Shown one piece after another: positions 16,777-23,267 of a DNA stretch of 35,600 bases. Made by a program: the position numbers and the translations under genes. The notes under the pieces were generated by a model that saw only the letters and a program-made list of their open reading frames with translations, had not been told where the DNA came from and made no database searches. The DNA comes from a virus. Every line of letters starts with the position of its first letter. Position 1 is the first letter of the stretch. Location of the stretch: positions 1 to 35,600 of the IMG/VR virus record IMGVR_UViG_3300025889_000047. One strand, 5' to 3'.

Positions 16777-16972
16777 TATTGCGCTAGTCGCCCCCTCGTA
16801 CTTCACACAGAACTTAGGGTTAATCGAAAAACCATCCTGGTCAACTAACCAGCCCTCTGGGATTACAATGCTGCCCTTTCCGGTAAATCCGCAAACTTTA
16901 AATACTCGGTTCTCGCCTATAATTTTTGCGTAATCGCCTAGCTTAAACTCCATTGCTCACCTCGCGTTATAA
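16712..16972 (-). mobile_element. Candidate integron gene cassette (261 bases)
   Basis: The unit runs on the - strand from TTATAACGC (16972 downward) through a ribosome site, the 61-residue gene and the attC-like site to the G of R' at 16712. In a cassette the recombination point is G/TT, and the 5' end of a cassette completes its own R' when it circularises. Here G plus TTATAACGC gives GTTATAACGC, the exact reverse complement of R'' GCGTTATAAC. That explains the inverted repeats (16767-16776 and 16964-16973) flanking the gene. Size, tight packing and single ORF fit a cassette. No integrase gene is present, so insertion by a host integron integrase at a secondary site is inferred. Confidence 0.68.
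16768..16953 (-). CDS. Cassette-borne 61-aa protein, SH3/KOW-like
   Basis: A 61-residue protein, MEFKLGDYAKIIGENRVFKV at the start, with alternating short strands and glycines like small SH3 or KOW barrels; no catalytic motif. GAGGTG lies seven bases before the ATG. The stop TAA is inside the R'' box of the attC-like site, as is usual in integron cassettes. Base composition looks more GC-rich than the neighbouring replication genes. Integron cassettes often code small proteins of unknown role, including antidefence and toxin-antitoxin functions; nothing here identifies which. It is co-oriented with the replication operon and would be transcribed with it. Confidence 0.75.
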   Translation of the reverse strand: MEFKLGDYAKIIGENRVFKVCGFTGKGSIVIPEGWLVDQDGFSINPKFCVKYEGATSAIAL

Positions 16973-17003
16973 CAACAGCAATCAGTTCGCTGCGAAGAGT
17001 CTT

Positions 17004-17162
17004 TTAGTCGCTAATCTTGATCGCATCAGCGTAGTAAAAACTTTCATACTGAGCGTCCTCCGAAAACTCAGGAGCCTTTGCTTCTGCTTCCTCTGCGCTG
17101 TCGGCTTCCACGTCTACATAATCAACATATTTATAGGTTAGCTTTACTCTATATATAGCCAT
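17004..17162 (-). CDS. Small acidic protein, function unknown
   Basis: A 52-residue gene. It reads MAIYRVKLTYKYVDYVDVEA, then SAEEAEAKAPEFSEDAQYE and ends in a short Tyr-rich tail. The shape (beta hairpin, acidic Ala/Glu helix, strand) is common in small phage proteins of unknown role. A GAGGTG ribosome site lies about nine bases before the ATG. It follows the 45-residue gene by five bases and precedes the cassette by 31 bases. Codons look GC-richer than in the polymerase gene, so this short stretch may be a region that gains accessory genes. Confidence 0.72.
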   Translation of the reverse strand: MAIYRVKLTYKYVDYVDVEADSAEEAEAKAPEFSEDAQYESFYYADAIKISD

Positions 17163-17167
17163 GCGAA

Positions 17168-17305
17168 TTACACCTCTTCACCTAAAATTATCTTTCCCAT
17201 AATATGACTAACTGGCTGATCGTATTCATTCCACACACCTAAGCTCAACATCTTCATTATCCTATAGTACGTAGTGTTATCTTTAATGTGGGCATCCTTG
17301 CCCAT
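17168..17305 (-). CDS. Small 45-aa protein, function unknown
   Basis: An open frame that reads MGKDAHIKDNTTYYRIMKML and continues to GKIILGEEV. It begins seven bases after the SSB stop and ends five bases before the next small gene, so it fills the gap exactly. There is no clear ribosome site before this ATG; re-initiation after the SSB stop would be needed. A later ATG (MKMLSL) has AGGA close upstream and is an alternative start. No family is recognised. Confidence 0.5.
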   Translation of the reverse strand: MGKDAHIKDNTTYYRIMKMLSLGVWNEYDQPVSHIMGKIILGEEV

Positions 17306-17312
17306 AAGTTAA

Positions 17313-17951
17313 TTAAAATGGGATGTCATCATCAAACTCTTCGTGCGCCTCTGACTTCACCTCCTTGAGTGTAGGTTTACTTGACTCTGTAATACGCTTC
17401 TCATGAATGTACTTAGCCAACCCAAACAGAGACTTGATTGCAGGGCTATCGCTGTCATCAGCACCAGCAGAACAGTGATCAGTAAAAGAGGACTTGCCAA
17501 CTGAATCACGATACTTAGCTGGGATGGGAGCGATACTAACAATCTCATCGTACAACTTATCTTGTACTTGTTTGTTTTTAACCACAACAAAACAAGGCAT
17601 ATTCAACACAGAGTCCCAATCAGCTACATCATCTTCTTCTGCTGTTGTATTGAATGCCTTGTAGTATTCAAGCTCCTTGCCAAGTCCAGACATAGTACGA
17701 AAGATATTGAATGGCTTAGTCCACATAATACGTGGTACTTCTTTACCATCAATGGTAACTGGGTTATCTAAGATCTCAATACAGAGTGAGACCTGTTGAC
17801 ATGGTGGCTTCTCTTCACCTGCATAGTTACGCTCTTGCAAACCAAGATCAGCTACATAAAGCAGTCGTCCTTCGTGCTCACCAGGTTTTAAGTTTGCGTA
17901 TTCAGACTTGGTGCTTCCAACTTCTTGACTCATTTTTCTTTCAAAAGCCAT
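17313..17951 (-). CDS. Single-stranded DNA-binding protein (gp2.5-like)
   Basis: A 212-residue protein with an OB-like middle (GRLLYVADLGLQERNYAGEE, then QQVSLCIEILDN) and the typical flexible acidic tail ending EEFDDDIPF. That tail is the classic docking site for polymerase and helicase in bacterial and T7 SSBs. It would coat single strands at the replication fork. AAGGAG lies upstream of the ATG at 17951, and the polymerase stop lies 12 bases before its start codon. Length is near T7 gp2.5 (232). A central insertion with SSFTDHCSAGADDSDSP is not diagnostic of any subfamily. Confidence 0.83.
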   Translation of the reverse strand: MAFERKMSQEVGSTKSEYANLKPGEHEGRLLYVADLGLQERNYAGEEKPPCQQVSLCIEILDNPVTIDGKEVPRIMWTKPFNIFRTMSGLGKELEYYKAFNTTAEEDDVADWDSVLNMPCFVVVKNKQVQDKLYDEIVSIAPIPAKYRDSVGKSSFTDHCSAGADDSDSPAIKSLFGLAKYIHEKRITESSKPTLKEVKSEAHEEFDDDIPF

Positions 17952-17963
17952 GTGGCAATCTCC

Positions 17964-19814
17964 TTAGTGGATTTCAGAATAATCTTTAGCGAATTTTATA
18001 TCACACTCTAGTTCACGGTTTAAGTGTAACAACGTATTGACTTTTTGTATAGACCTATTCAATAACTCCTTTATATCATTTTGTTTTGTTTCGTGCAGTT
18101 CTAAGATTACTTCGTCGTGAAACTGTGCTGTAAGCTGAGGTCTTTCCTGAATGATATAGGCAACCCACATATCAAAACAGAAAGTACCAGTGCCTTGATT
18201 TAACGTACTGAATTTGTCCTTATCAGTTTTAAGATGGTAGTATATCTTTGATACAGGATTCCATAGCCACAGCTTTCCGTCTATGTTTCTTACTCCTACA
18301 TTATTCGCTATCTCCTTTAGCGACCAGTTACGATCCCAGTATGCCTTGTGTATTCTTTTAGCACCATGCTCACTGATGTCCAGTTGACGCGATAAGGTAG
18401 TTATCCCAGCACCATAAGTACAAGCATAGTTTCCACCCTTGTATATGTGTCTGATCCTAACCACTTCTTCTGGTTGGATGCCATCCTTGTAATCTGCAAC
18501 CTCCTGTTCAGTTAAAGCATTGGCAGACAATGCAAGGTCAAGGTGTGGATCAAAGTCTGGTGTCATCATCTCCTTAACGTACTCTGGGTCGTAGTCCCAC
18601 ATGTAATGCTGTTTGGTACGATCCTCAAGGGATGCCATGTCTGAACCACAAAGAACATAATCATCATTGCGTACTGTAAGTAGTGATCTTATCTCAGCAC
18701 CATACGGCTTACGGCTTGATGGGATGTTCACACAGACAGCATGTTTAAACCTGAGTGTATTGGTTAATCCCTGTATCTCAGCCTTTACATATCCGTCTGA
18801 GTCTACGTTATCAAGGAACCCTTTTACCAATCCTATTCTATGCTTAACTACAGTCATAGTCTCAAGGTGAGATAGCTCTGGATGTTTCTTAACCAGCTTA
18901 GACACAGACTCACACAGCGATCCATCACTACCCTTAATTTGTGGGATAGCCTTTTTTGTTTCTTTGGCAAACTTAAATGTCTGGGGCTTCCAGCCAAGTG
19001 ATTCTAACCAAGACTTAATTTGCTGAACACTACCAGGATTTGGTGGCTCTTTACCAACTGCTGTTATGATGGTCTCGTCTGTATCAAATAGTACACCGGC
19101 TTCATCAGTTATGTTCTTCCAACGCTCACCAGTAACAGACAAAGAACCATCAATCTTGTATGGCTTTGATGGTCTCTTATTCTTTTTGGTTATAGGAACA
19201 CTTGGCATTACAACTGAAAGTGCTTCAACTGATTCTTGATAGGACTGTTCTAGTTGAGACAGTAATGACTTAGCCTTCTCAACATCCAACTTCCACTTAG
19301 ACTTCTCTTGAAGCGCAGCACACTTCATCTTAAGTGACAGGTACTTGATAATCCTATCATGATTCTCATCGTTGTATAGTTTTGTAAGATAGGATAGCAG
19401 GTCTTCCCACAAAACAGCGTTAATCTTAACGTCCTCAACACAGCGTCTACAATACTCACCAGTTGTCAGGTTCTCCCAATCATCAATCTTTGGCTTCTTA
19501 ATTCCAAACCTTTCACCCCATGCTTCAAGGCCATGCTTGGGTAGCTCTGGGTAGACGTACCAAGATAAAGCAAGGGTGTCTATGATCCTAGCTTGTATTT
19601 TGATTTTAAGGATTCTAGCCAGAACAGGAGCATCATAACGGGCAAAGTTATGCCCAATAATATTATCGTCAGGGCTAAGACCGGAAAGAAAACTACGCAT
19701 ATCATCATATAGGGTGTGCACTTCAATGTGTCCATCGTCTTTCTGTACAGCCATGCAGTGAATCTTTGTTGCATCTATCCCATCCGTTTCTATGTCAATC
19801 ACATAATCAGACAT
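17964..19814 (-). CDS. DNA polymerase I-type (family A) with 3'-5' exonuclease
   Basis: A 616-residue replicase starting MSDYVIDIETDG at 19814, inside the previous gene; another ATG five codons upstream is possible. The 3'-5' exonuclease has D7-x-E9 and GHNFARYD at 54-61. Polymerase motif A is SDMASLEDR (D392, E397), motif B RHIYKGGNYACTYG (K459, Y463, Y467) and motif C FHDEV (H566-D567-E568). The residue equivalent to E. coli Phe762 is Tyr463, as in T7 and many lytic marine phages. There is no 5'-3' exonuclease domain; that activity is encoded separately at 15945. The third exonuclease motif region (YCRRCVEDV) has an unusual Tyr-to-Asp spacing. Confidence 0.94.
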   Translation of the reverse strand: MSDYVIDIETDGIDATKIHCMAVQKDDGHIEVHTLYDDMRSFLSGLSPDDNIIGHNFARYDAPVLARILKIKIQARIIDTLALSWYVYPELPKHGLEAWGERFGIKKPKIDDWENLTTGEYCRRCVEDVKINAVLWEDLLSYLTKLYNDENHDRIIKYLSLKMKCAALQEKSKWKLDVEKAKSLLSQLEQSYQESVEALSVVMPSVPITKKNKRPSKPYKIDGSLSVTGERWKNITDEAGVLFDTDETIITAVGKEPPNPGSVQQIKSWLESLGWKPQTFKFAKETKKAIPQIKGSDGSLCESVSKLVKKHPELSHLETMTVVKHRIGLVKGFLDNVDSDGYVKAEIQGLTNTLRFKHAVCVNIPSSRKPYGAEIRSLLTVRNDDYVLCGSDMASLEDRTKQHYMWDYDPEYVKEMMTPDFDPHLDLALSANALTEQEVADYKDGIQPEEVVRIRHIYKGGNYACTYGAGITTLSRQLDISEHGAKRIHKAYWDRNWSLKEIANNVGVRNIDGKLWLWNPVSKIYYHLKTDKDKFSTLNQGTGTFCFDMWVAYIIQERPQLTAQFHDEVILELHETKQNDIKELLNRSIQKVNTLLHLNRELECDIKFAKDYSEIH

Positions 19815-20094
19815 TGCTTTTATCTTCATGTAACAGTTGATACTTATACAGACCATTGGAAACGTATGTTCTTTCCACTGTTCTACTACCAAATTTTTTC
19901 TTTCTTAAGTTTCTTATCATAGCACTAGTGCTACTAGCACTTTTCATTCCAGCACAAAACATTATTTCTTCAACGCTCATTGGTGGTTTTCCTTCCATGA
20001 ACTCACGGACTCTTTCAAAACCTTTTGATAGCCTATCTTGATCTCTTTCTGGCTGGTAATCTGCGCCATCAAAATTATATAGTTTATCTTTCAT
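19807..20094 (-). CDS. Small winged-helix-like protein
   Basis: A 95-residue basic protein starting MKDKLYNFDGADY at 20094; an ATG two codons earlier is open, but AGAGGGG is better spaced for 20094, which also overlaps the helicase stop (ATGA). Residues 40-80 (MSVEEIMFCAGMKSASSTSA, then NLRKKKFGSRTVERT) look like a helix-turn-helix followed by a basic wing. It may bind DNA at the fork or act as a regulator (inference). It sits between the helicase and polymerase genes, overlaps the polymerase start by eight bases, and would be produced with them. Confidence 0.65.
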   Translation of the reverse strand: MKDKLYNFDGADYQPERDQDRLSKGFERVREFMEGKPPMSVEEIMFCAGMKSASSTSAMIRNLRKKKFGSRTVERTYVSNGLYKYQLLHEDKSNV

Positions 20095-21755
20095 TGCCAT
20101 CCCCTCTTAGGTTCAAGGTAAGTTACAGTTGGTTCATCAAAGAACACATCGCAATTGTATGTCTGTCCGTACTCACGATCAAACAACATATAAAACTGTG
20201 ACATGTTCTTTTCTTCTTGTGGGCAGTCATCTGTTCTATCACGACTAATCCCATGACCATAGTGAAACCATTTCTCCATAGCACGTGACCCGGTAAACTC
20301 ACTACTCAATACCTTAGCCCCAGATTCGTGTGGTTTAGAACCTTTTGGTTTTGGGTTTACATGGGAATAACAGAATAGAGTAATAGGATAAGACTGAACC
20401 AGGTCAGCCATGTCCGTTGCTATCTCATTCAGTTTATCGTTTGCCTCTGACGAAGAATAACGTGATATCAGTGCTGTGAGTGGATCAAGAATAAAGATAT
20501 TGATGCCATCAAGCAAGTGCATTTCCTGTATTGCTGTTCTAATATCGCCCCAATCCCTACTTGCACCACGATCATAGAACCGCACCATTCCGTTCATGGA
20601 CAACAACGTACTTCTCAATAGCTCATCATCATACACCTTGTCAGGTCTAGTGAAGTCTACCTTAGCGTGTTTACTTGCCAGTTTCTTAGCTGTCCTGACT
20701 GGGCTGTTCTCAAGGTCAAACATACCAACCCTGACTTTCTCGTTAAAGATCAGGTGGTGAACCAGTTGATGCTGGTGATCTGTCTTACCAATCTTTGGTG
20801 CTGCACCTACACAATGAATGGTGTGGGGTCTTATACCAAAACAAGCCCTAGTTACAGTAGGCCAAGGAAATGGGATACCCATCTGCGGGCGTTCCATAGC
20901 CTTTTCTATTACGTCTACTACGTCAACAACCTCGCCCATTCGTACAGGCTGTGCATTCCAAACAGCTAGGTCAAACAACTCTGCACTACGACCAGCCACC
21001 AGCATATCACTGGCATCCTTGAGTGGTAGAGTAACAGCCTTAGCGGTTGGGAAAATCTTAATGCAGTCCCTCAGTGCTTTCTGTCCTGCTTGATCCATGT
21101 CAAAACAAAGTATGATCTCATCAAAATTATTTAGGTACTTACGATTGTTAATCAAGTCACTAGCTGCACCCTGTGCGCCTCTGGTAAGGGACACAACCGC
21201 TGGTGTGTACTTGCTGTACTTTGCTGGTCTGTTCTCAATGATGGATTGAAACAGGGACATAGCATCTAGTCTACCCTCAGTGATAAACAACTTCTTACCA
21301 CTGCTAGTTAGGTGTGAACCCCATAGATCTATGTCTCCCTTACGATCTCCTATTGCACTAAATCCCTTTTCTAAGGCATCTCGTACCTCGTATCCTACGA
21401 TCTCTCCATTACGAGTATCAGGATAGTAATGCTTAATTATCTTCCCAGTTTCTTCTGAGTGTTCAACCTTTACTGAGAAGTGTTCTACTGTGTCCTTGCT
21501 CAGTTTACGATCTACGATCTCAGAACTTTGTAAGCTCTTGATCTTATTAATATTCATCTTAGTTTCCTGTCTAACCATAGGAACAACTACTGAACTGTAT
21601 GGTTTTGGATTCCCATTGATATCAGATGCATTGTAGTACTTTCCACAAGCAAAACAGTAGCCATCTTCTGTTCCATCGTCTTGAAGAAACACTTGTATTC
21701 CGTCACTACTACCACACTCACATGACAATCTCTTATTTAAACACTTGCCACCCAT
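20091..21755 (-). CDS. Primase-helicase (T7 gp4-like)
   Basis: A 554-residue fused primase and replicative helicase, close to T7 gp4 (566). The zinc-binding N-terminus has CECG at 12-15 and CFACG at 34-38. The Toprim primase core shows ITEGRLDAM (Glu160) and LCFDMDQAG (Asp219, Asp221). The RecA-like helicase has Walker A GAAPKIGKT at 317-325, Walker B IFILDPL (Asp424), and a SHVNPKP switch near 464-470. It unwinds DNA and makes RNA primers at the fork. GGAG precedes the ATG; the start overlaps the upstream stop (TAATG). The HQHQ after Walker A is unusual for the family. Confidence 0.93.
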   Translation of the reverse strand: MGGKCLNKRLSCECGSSDGIQVFLQDDGTEDGYCFACGKYYNASDINGNPKPYSSVVVPMVRQETKMNINKIKSLQSSEIVDRKLSKDTVEHFSVKVEHSEETGKIIKHYYPDTRNGEIVGYEVRDALEKGFSAIGDRKGDIDLWGSHLTSSGKKLFITEGRLDAMSLFQSIIENRPAKYSKYTPAVVSLTRGAQGAASDLINNRKYLNNFDEIILCFDMDQAGQKALRDCIKIFPTAKAVTLPLKDASDMLVAGRSAELFDLAVWNAQPVRMGEVVDVVDVIEKAMERPQMGIPFPWPTVTRACFGIRPHTIHCVGAAPKIGKTDHQHQLVHHLIFNEKVRVGMFDLENSPVRTAKKLASKHAKVDFTRPDKVYDDELLRSTLLSMNGMVRFYDRGASRDWGDIRTAIQEMHLLDGINIFILDPLTALISRYSSSEANDKLNEIATDMADLVQSYPITLFCYSHVNPKPKGSKPHESGAKVLSSEFTGSRAMEKWFHYGHGISRDRTDDCPQEEKNMSQFYMLFDREYGQTYNCDVFFDEPTVTYLEPKRGWQ

Positions 21756-21967
21756 TAGTGTAGCTCCTGCTCAGACTGTTCTTTGTAACGAAGAAAAGAT
21801 GCCATTTGTTCCAGGTAGTGTTCTTCCATCTTGGCATTCAGTTTGTTTCTGAACTGATCATAACCACTTAGTTTGATATAATTCATGATATCAGAAAACA
21901 AATACGCTTCTTCCATCTCTGCTGTGAAGTCCTGTACTACATTGTATTCGTCTATTAGATCTTTCAT
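21755..21967 (-). CDS. Small acidic helical protein, function unknown
   Basis: A 70-residue protein starting MKDLIDEYNVVQDF at 21967 with a strong AAGGAG ribosome site; the 15 codons upstream lack support. It is acidic, helical and has a Met/Glu-rich C-terminus (KMEEHYLEQMASFLRYKEQ). No family is recognised. It is the first gene of the leftward replication block, directly before the primase-helicase (TAATG overlap), and faces the rightward promoter at 22077 across a short divergent control region. Confidence 0.7.
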   Translation of the reverse strand: MKDLIDEYNVVQDFTAEMEEAYLFSDIMNYIKLSGYDQFRNKLNAKMEEHYLEQMASFLRYKEQSEQELH

Positions 21968-22048
21968 TTCGTAATCTCCTTGTTTGTTGTTCTGTGTACA
22001 ATGGTAATACAAAAGACAATGAAAGTTATAGATTCTTTCGTTATAAGG

Positions 22049-22072
22049 AACGAAGAAATAGTAACGAAGAAA
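22049..22072. promoter_or_regulatory. Tandem AACGAAGAAA sites in the divergent control region
   Basis: AACGAAGAAA occurs at 22049-22058 and 22063-22072, 14 bases apart. On the - strand they read TTTCTTCGTT and stand directly upstream of two TATAAC hexamers, each with TTCGTT at 17-18 bases, so they could be part of a leftward promoter for the replication block or an operator. They end five bases before the -35 box of the rightward promoter. Confidence 0.45.
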
Positions 22073-22076
22073 ATGC

Positions 22077-22105
22077 TTGACAGGTTTTTAGGCTGTGGAT
22101 ATAAT
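22077..22105 (+). promoter_or_regulatory. Consensus sigma-70 promoter (rightward, DUF3310 gene)
   Basis: TTGACA at 22077-22082, a 17-base spacer and TATAAT at 22100-22105 form a perfect sigma-70 consensus. It faces the DUF3310 gene at 22203 and leaves an A-rich leader of about 90 bases, in which a small hairpin (TAAGA/TCTTA, loop TTAT) precedes the start. It is the only rightward promoter inside the leftward module. Confidence 0.88.
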
Positions 22106-22202
22106 GCTTTTAAGAAAGAGCCAATAAGATATAAGAAAGAAACAATAAGAAACAAACAACTTCCTAGAAACTTCTAAGATTATTCTTAATAAGGCCATAG
22201 CT

Positions 22203-22415
22203 ATGTCTAAAGCAAGTAGCAAACAGGAAGGTGGTGATCATTATAAAGAGATGGCTATACAACCAATAGAGTATATCCAAGCAAACAGTTTGGACTACCT
22301 GGAAGGGAATGTAATTAAGTACGTCTCAAGACATAAGTCAAAGAATGGTGCAGAAGATATTAAGAAAGCAATACATTACTGCCAACTGATACTAGAATAT
22401 CAGTACAAGGATTAA
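22203..22415 (+). CDS. DUF3310 protein (gp1.7 nucleotide-kinase-like)
   Basis: A 70-residue protein matching the DUF3310 core: GGDHYKEMAIQPIEYIQAN, then LEGNVIKYVSRHKSKNGAED and a terminal helix. The same domain is found in T7 gp1.7, a nucleotide kinase, and in many small phage proteins; here only the core domain is present. It is the single rightward gene between 12,540 and 27,175, has its own consensus promoter, and converges on the zinc-protein gene at 22441. It may be made immediately after infection (inference). Confidence 0.85.
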   Translation: MSKASSKQEGGDHYKEMAIQPIEYIQANSLDYLEGNVIKYVSRHKSKNGAEDIKKAIHYCQLILEYQYKD

Positions 22416-22435
22416 GGTACTCTTCCATTACCCAT

Positions 22436-22451
22436 AATTACTAAAGTAATT
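22436..22451. repeat. 16-base near-palindrome between converging small genes
   Basis: AATTACT and AGTAATT flank a two-base centre between the DUF3310 stop (22415) and the last codons of the zinc-protein gene. No T-run follows, so it is not a typical intrinsic terminator; it may slow both polymerases or bind a protein. Confidence 0.4.
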
Positions 22452-22596
22452 CGTTACAAATAACTGCACTCTTGTTAATCACCACAATACAGTCAGTACA
22501 CATATCAAGATACTCCTCAGACTTAGGATGGTCTGTGGGGTACTTGAGTGTTACCTCGTAATTACTTAATTCTGAATCACAAACACAACATTTCAT
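22441..22596 (-). CDS. Small zinc-ribbon-like protein
   Basis: A 51-residue gene: MKCCVCDSELSNYEVTLKYP, a short charged loop, then YLDMCTDCIVVINKS. The two C-x-x-C pairs (CCVC and CTDC) make a likely zinc knuckle. Tiny proteins of this kind are common in marine and enteric phages; function unknown. The ribosome site (GAGA) is weak. It is read after a promoter-plus-terminator element (22608-22702), so its expression may depend on read-through of that hairpin. Confidence 0.72.
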   Translation of the reverse strand: MKCCVCDSELSNYEVTLKYPTDHPKSEEYLDMCTDCIVVINKSAVICNELL

Positions 22597-22607
22597 AATC
22601 TAATCTC

Positions 22608-22638
22608 AAAAAAAAACCCCTTCCATTTCTGGTTGGGG
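22608..22638 (-). terminator. Intrinsic terminator / attenuator, leftward
   Basis: On the - strand CCCC-AA-CCA pairs with TGG-AA-GGGG around a four-base loop (22617-22638), followed directly by nine T (22608-22616). It follows a leftward promoter by only about 30 bases and precedes the zinc-protein gene, so it may end a short RNA or act as an attenuator for 22441-22596 as well as stop the upstream operon. Confidence 0.82.
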
Positions 22639-22667
22639 CTAATGAGTATATACCTATGGGAGATACT
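22608..22667 (-). ncRNA. Candidate ~60-nt small RNA or attenuated leader
   Basis: A start near 22667 (seven bases past the -10 box at 22674-22679) and the terminator at 22608 would give an RNA of about 60 nucleotides. It contains no ORF. Only the promoter and terminator are seen; expression is inference. Confidence 0.35.
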
Positions 22668-22679
22668 GGGTTAAGTATC
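22662..22679. promoter_or_regulatory. Operator-like dyad over a leftward -10 box
   Basis: GATACT (22662-22667) and AGTATC (22674-22679) form a perfect six-base inverted repeat with a six-base centre. The second arm is the -10 box of the leftward promoter, so a dimeric repressor here would block it. The MarR-like protein at 23264 is a candidate binder (inference). Confidence 0.5.
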
Positions 22680-22702
22680 AACCGTTGCTTCTGTTCTGTC
22701 AA
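22674..22702 (-). promoter_or_regulatory. Leftward sigma-70-like promoter
   Basis: On the - strand TTGACA (22702-22697) is followed after 17 bases by GATACT (22679-22674; four of six consensus positions). The -35 box lies inside the stop region of the 52-residue gene upstream. Confidence 0.62.
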
Positions 22703-22857
22703 GTGTTTTTGTTCATAACCTTATATCTTATGTACTTGTTTACCATCTGAGCCGATACGAATGCTATGTAATGCAGCTCTTCTGGTATCTCATATAGAAT
22801 TACACATTCATTTGGACTCCATTTAGTGTGATCTAAGTTACCTTTACCTTCAATCAT
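22699..22857 (-). CDS. Small 52-aa protein, function unknown
   Basis: An open frame: MIEGKGNLDHTKWSPNECVI, then a helix-like LYEIPEELHYIAFVSAQMVN and a basic end. GAAGGA lies upstream at a usable distance. The 11 bases ATGATTGAAGG at this start also occur 22 bases upstream, where they lead to an immediate stop, so the start region looks duplicated. No family is recognised. It lies between a hairpin after mazG and the promoter at 22674. Confidence 0.65.
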   Translation of the reverse strand: MIEGKGNLDHTKWSPNECVILYEIPEELHYIAFVSAQMVNKYIRYKVMNKNT

Positions 22858-22917
22858 AGTATTATGTTCCTTCAATCATGCTATTCTGTCCCCCTGAGAG
22901 GCTCTGTATTGCGTTCT

Positions 22918-22957
22918 AACAGGCTTTAGCATGTTACCCTATGCTACCCTACCTGTT
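22918..22957 (-). other. Nested hairpin after the MazG gene
   Basis: Read leftward, AACAGG/CCTGTT (outer arms, 22957-22952 and 22923-22918) encloses TAGCAT/ATGCTA (22946-22941 and 22932-22927) with an eight-base loop. It begins at the MazG stop codon. There is no T-run, so an RNA processing site, stabiliser or protein site is more likely than a terminator. Confidence 0.5.
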
Positions 22958-23267
22958 ATGGTATAGGCTGGTTTAGATCAGACTCTTTAATGAAGATACC
23001 ATCAACCATTCTTCCCCTACGATCTTTGATATCAAGGTACGCAACCAATAGACATTGCTCCAATGAGATATCGTTGCGTTCTAAGATATTAATCAACACT
23101 ACCATAATGTCCCCAATGTCGTCCTTTATATCCTGTCCTTTACAGATAGAGTCTGATAGTTCTCCTACCTCCTGTACCAGTTTTAGACACTGGTCTTTAT
23201 CCGTTGAACCGTCCACCAGGTTTCTATCGTGGTGCCAGGTTCTGATTTTGTCTATTAGAATACTCAT
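22956..23267 (-). CDS. mazG: MazG-like nucleotide pyrophosphohydrolase
   Basis: A 103-residue, single-domain MazG-type enzyme that hydrolyses nucleoside triphosphates (or ppGpp-type alarmones) to monophosphates. The metal-binding helices are visible: CLKLVQEVGELSDSICKG (E-x-x-E) and KDDIGDIMVVLINI (D-x-x-D pattern). Single-domain phage MazG is thought to shift the host nucleotide pool or stress signalling toward phage growth. It overlaps the MarR-like gene by four bases (ATGA) and has only a weak ribosome site, so it depends on coupled translation. Confidence 0.87.
   Translation of the reverse strand: MSILIDKIRTWHHDRNLVDGSTDKDQCLKLVQEVGELSDSICKGQDIKDDIGDIMVVLINILERNDISLEQCLLVAYLDIKDRRGRMVDGIFIKESDLNQPIP

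Noticed and set aside
16764-16976. Ten-base inverted repeats GTTATAACGC/GCGTTATAAC read as the ends of a tiny insertion sequence
   Set aside because: The unit carries no transposase and no target duplication, and the full R/L box geometry of attC on one side explains the repeats better.
22001-22177. A rightward 58-codon ORF (MVIQKTMKVIDSF start)
   Set aside because: It has no ribosome site and its body contains the perfect TTGACA/TATAAT promoter of the next gene, so it is more likely control DNA than a gene.
22912-22962. A second attC-like site after mazG (TAACAGG...CCTGTTA with an inner stem)
   Set aside because: The arms pair continuously without the 5- and 6-base spacers and no extrahelical base is seen; no cassette 5' end matches it.
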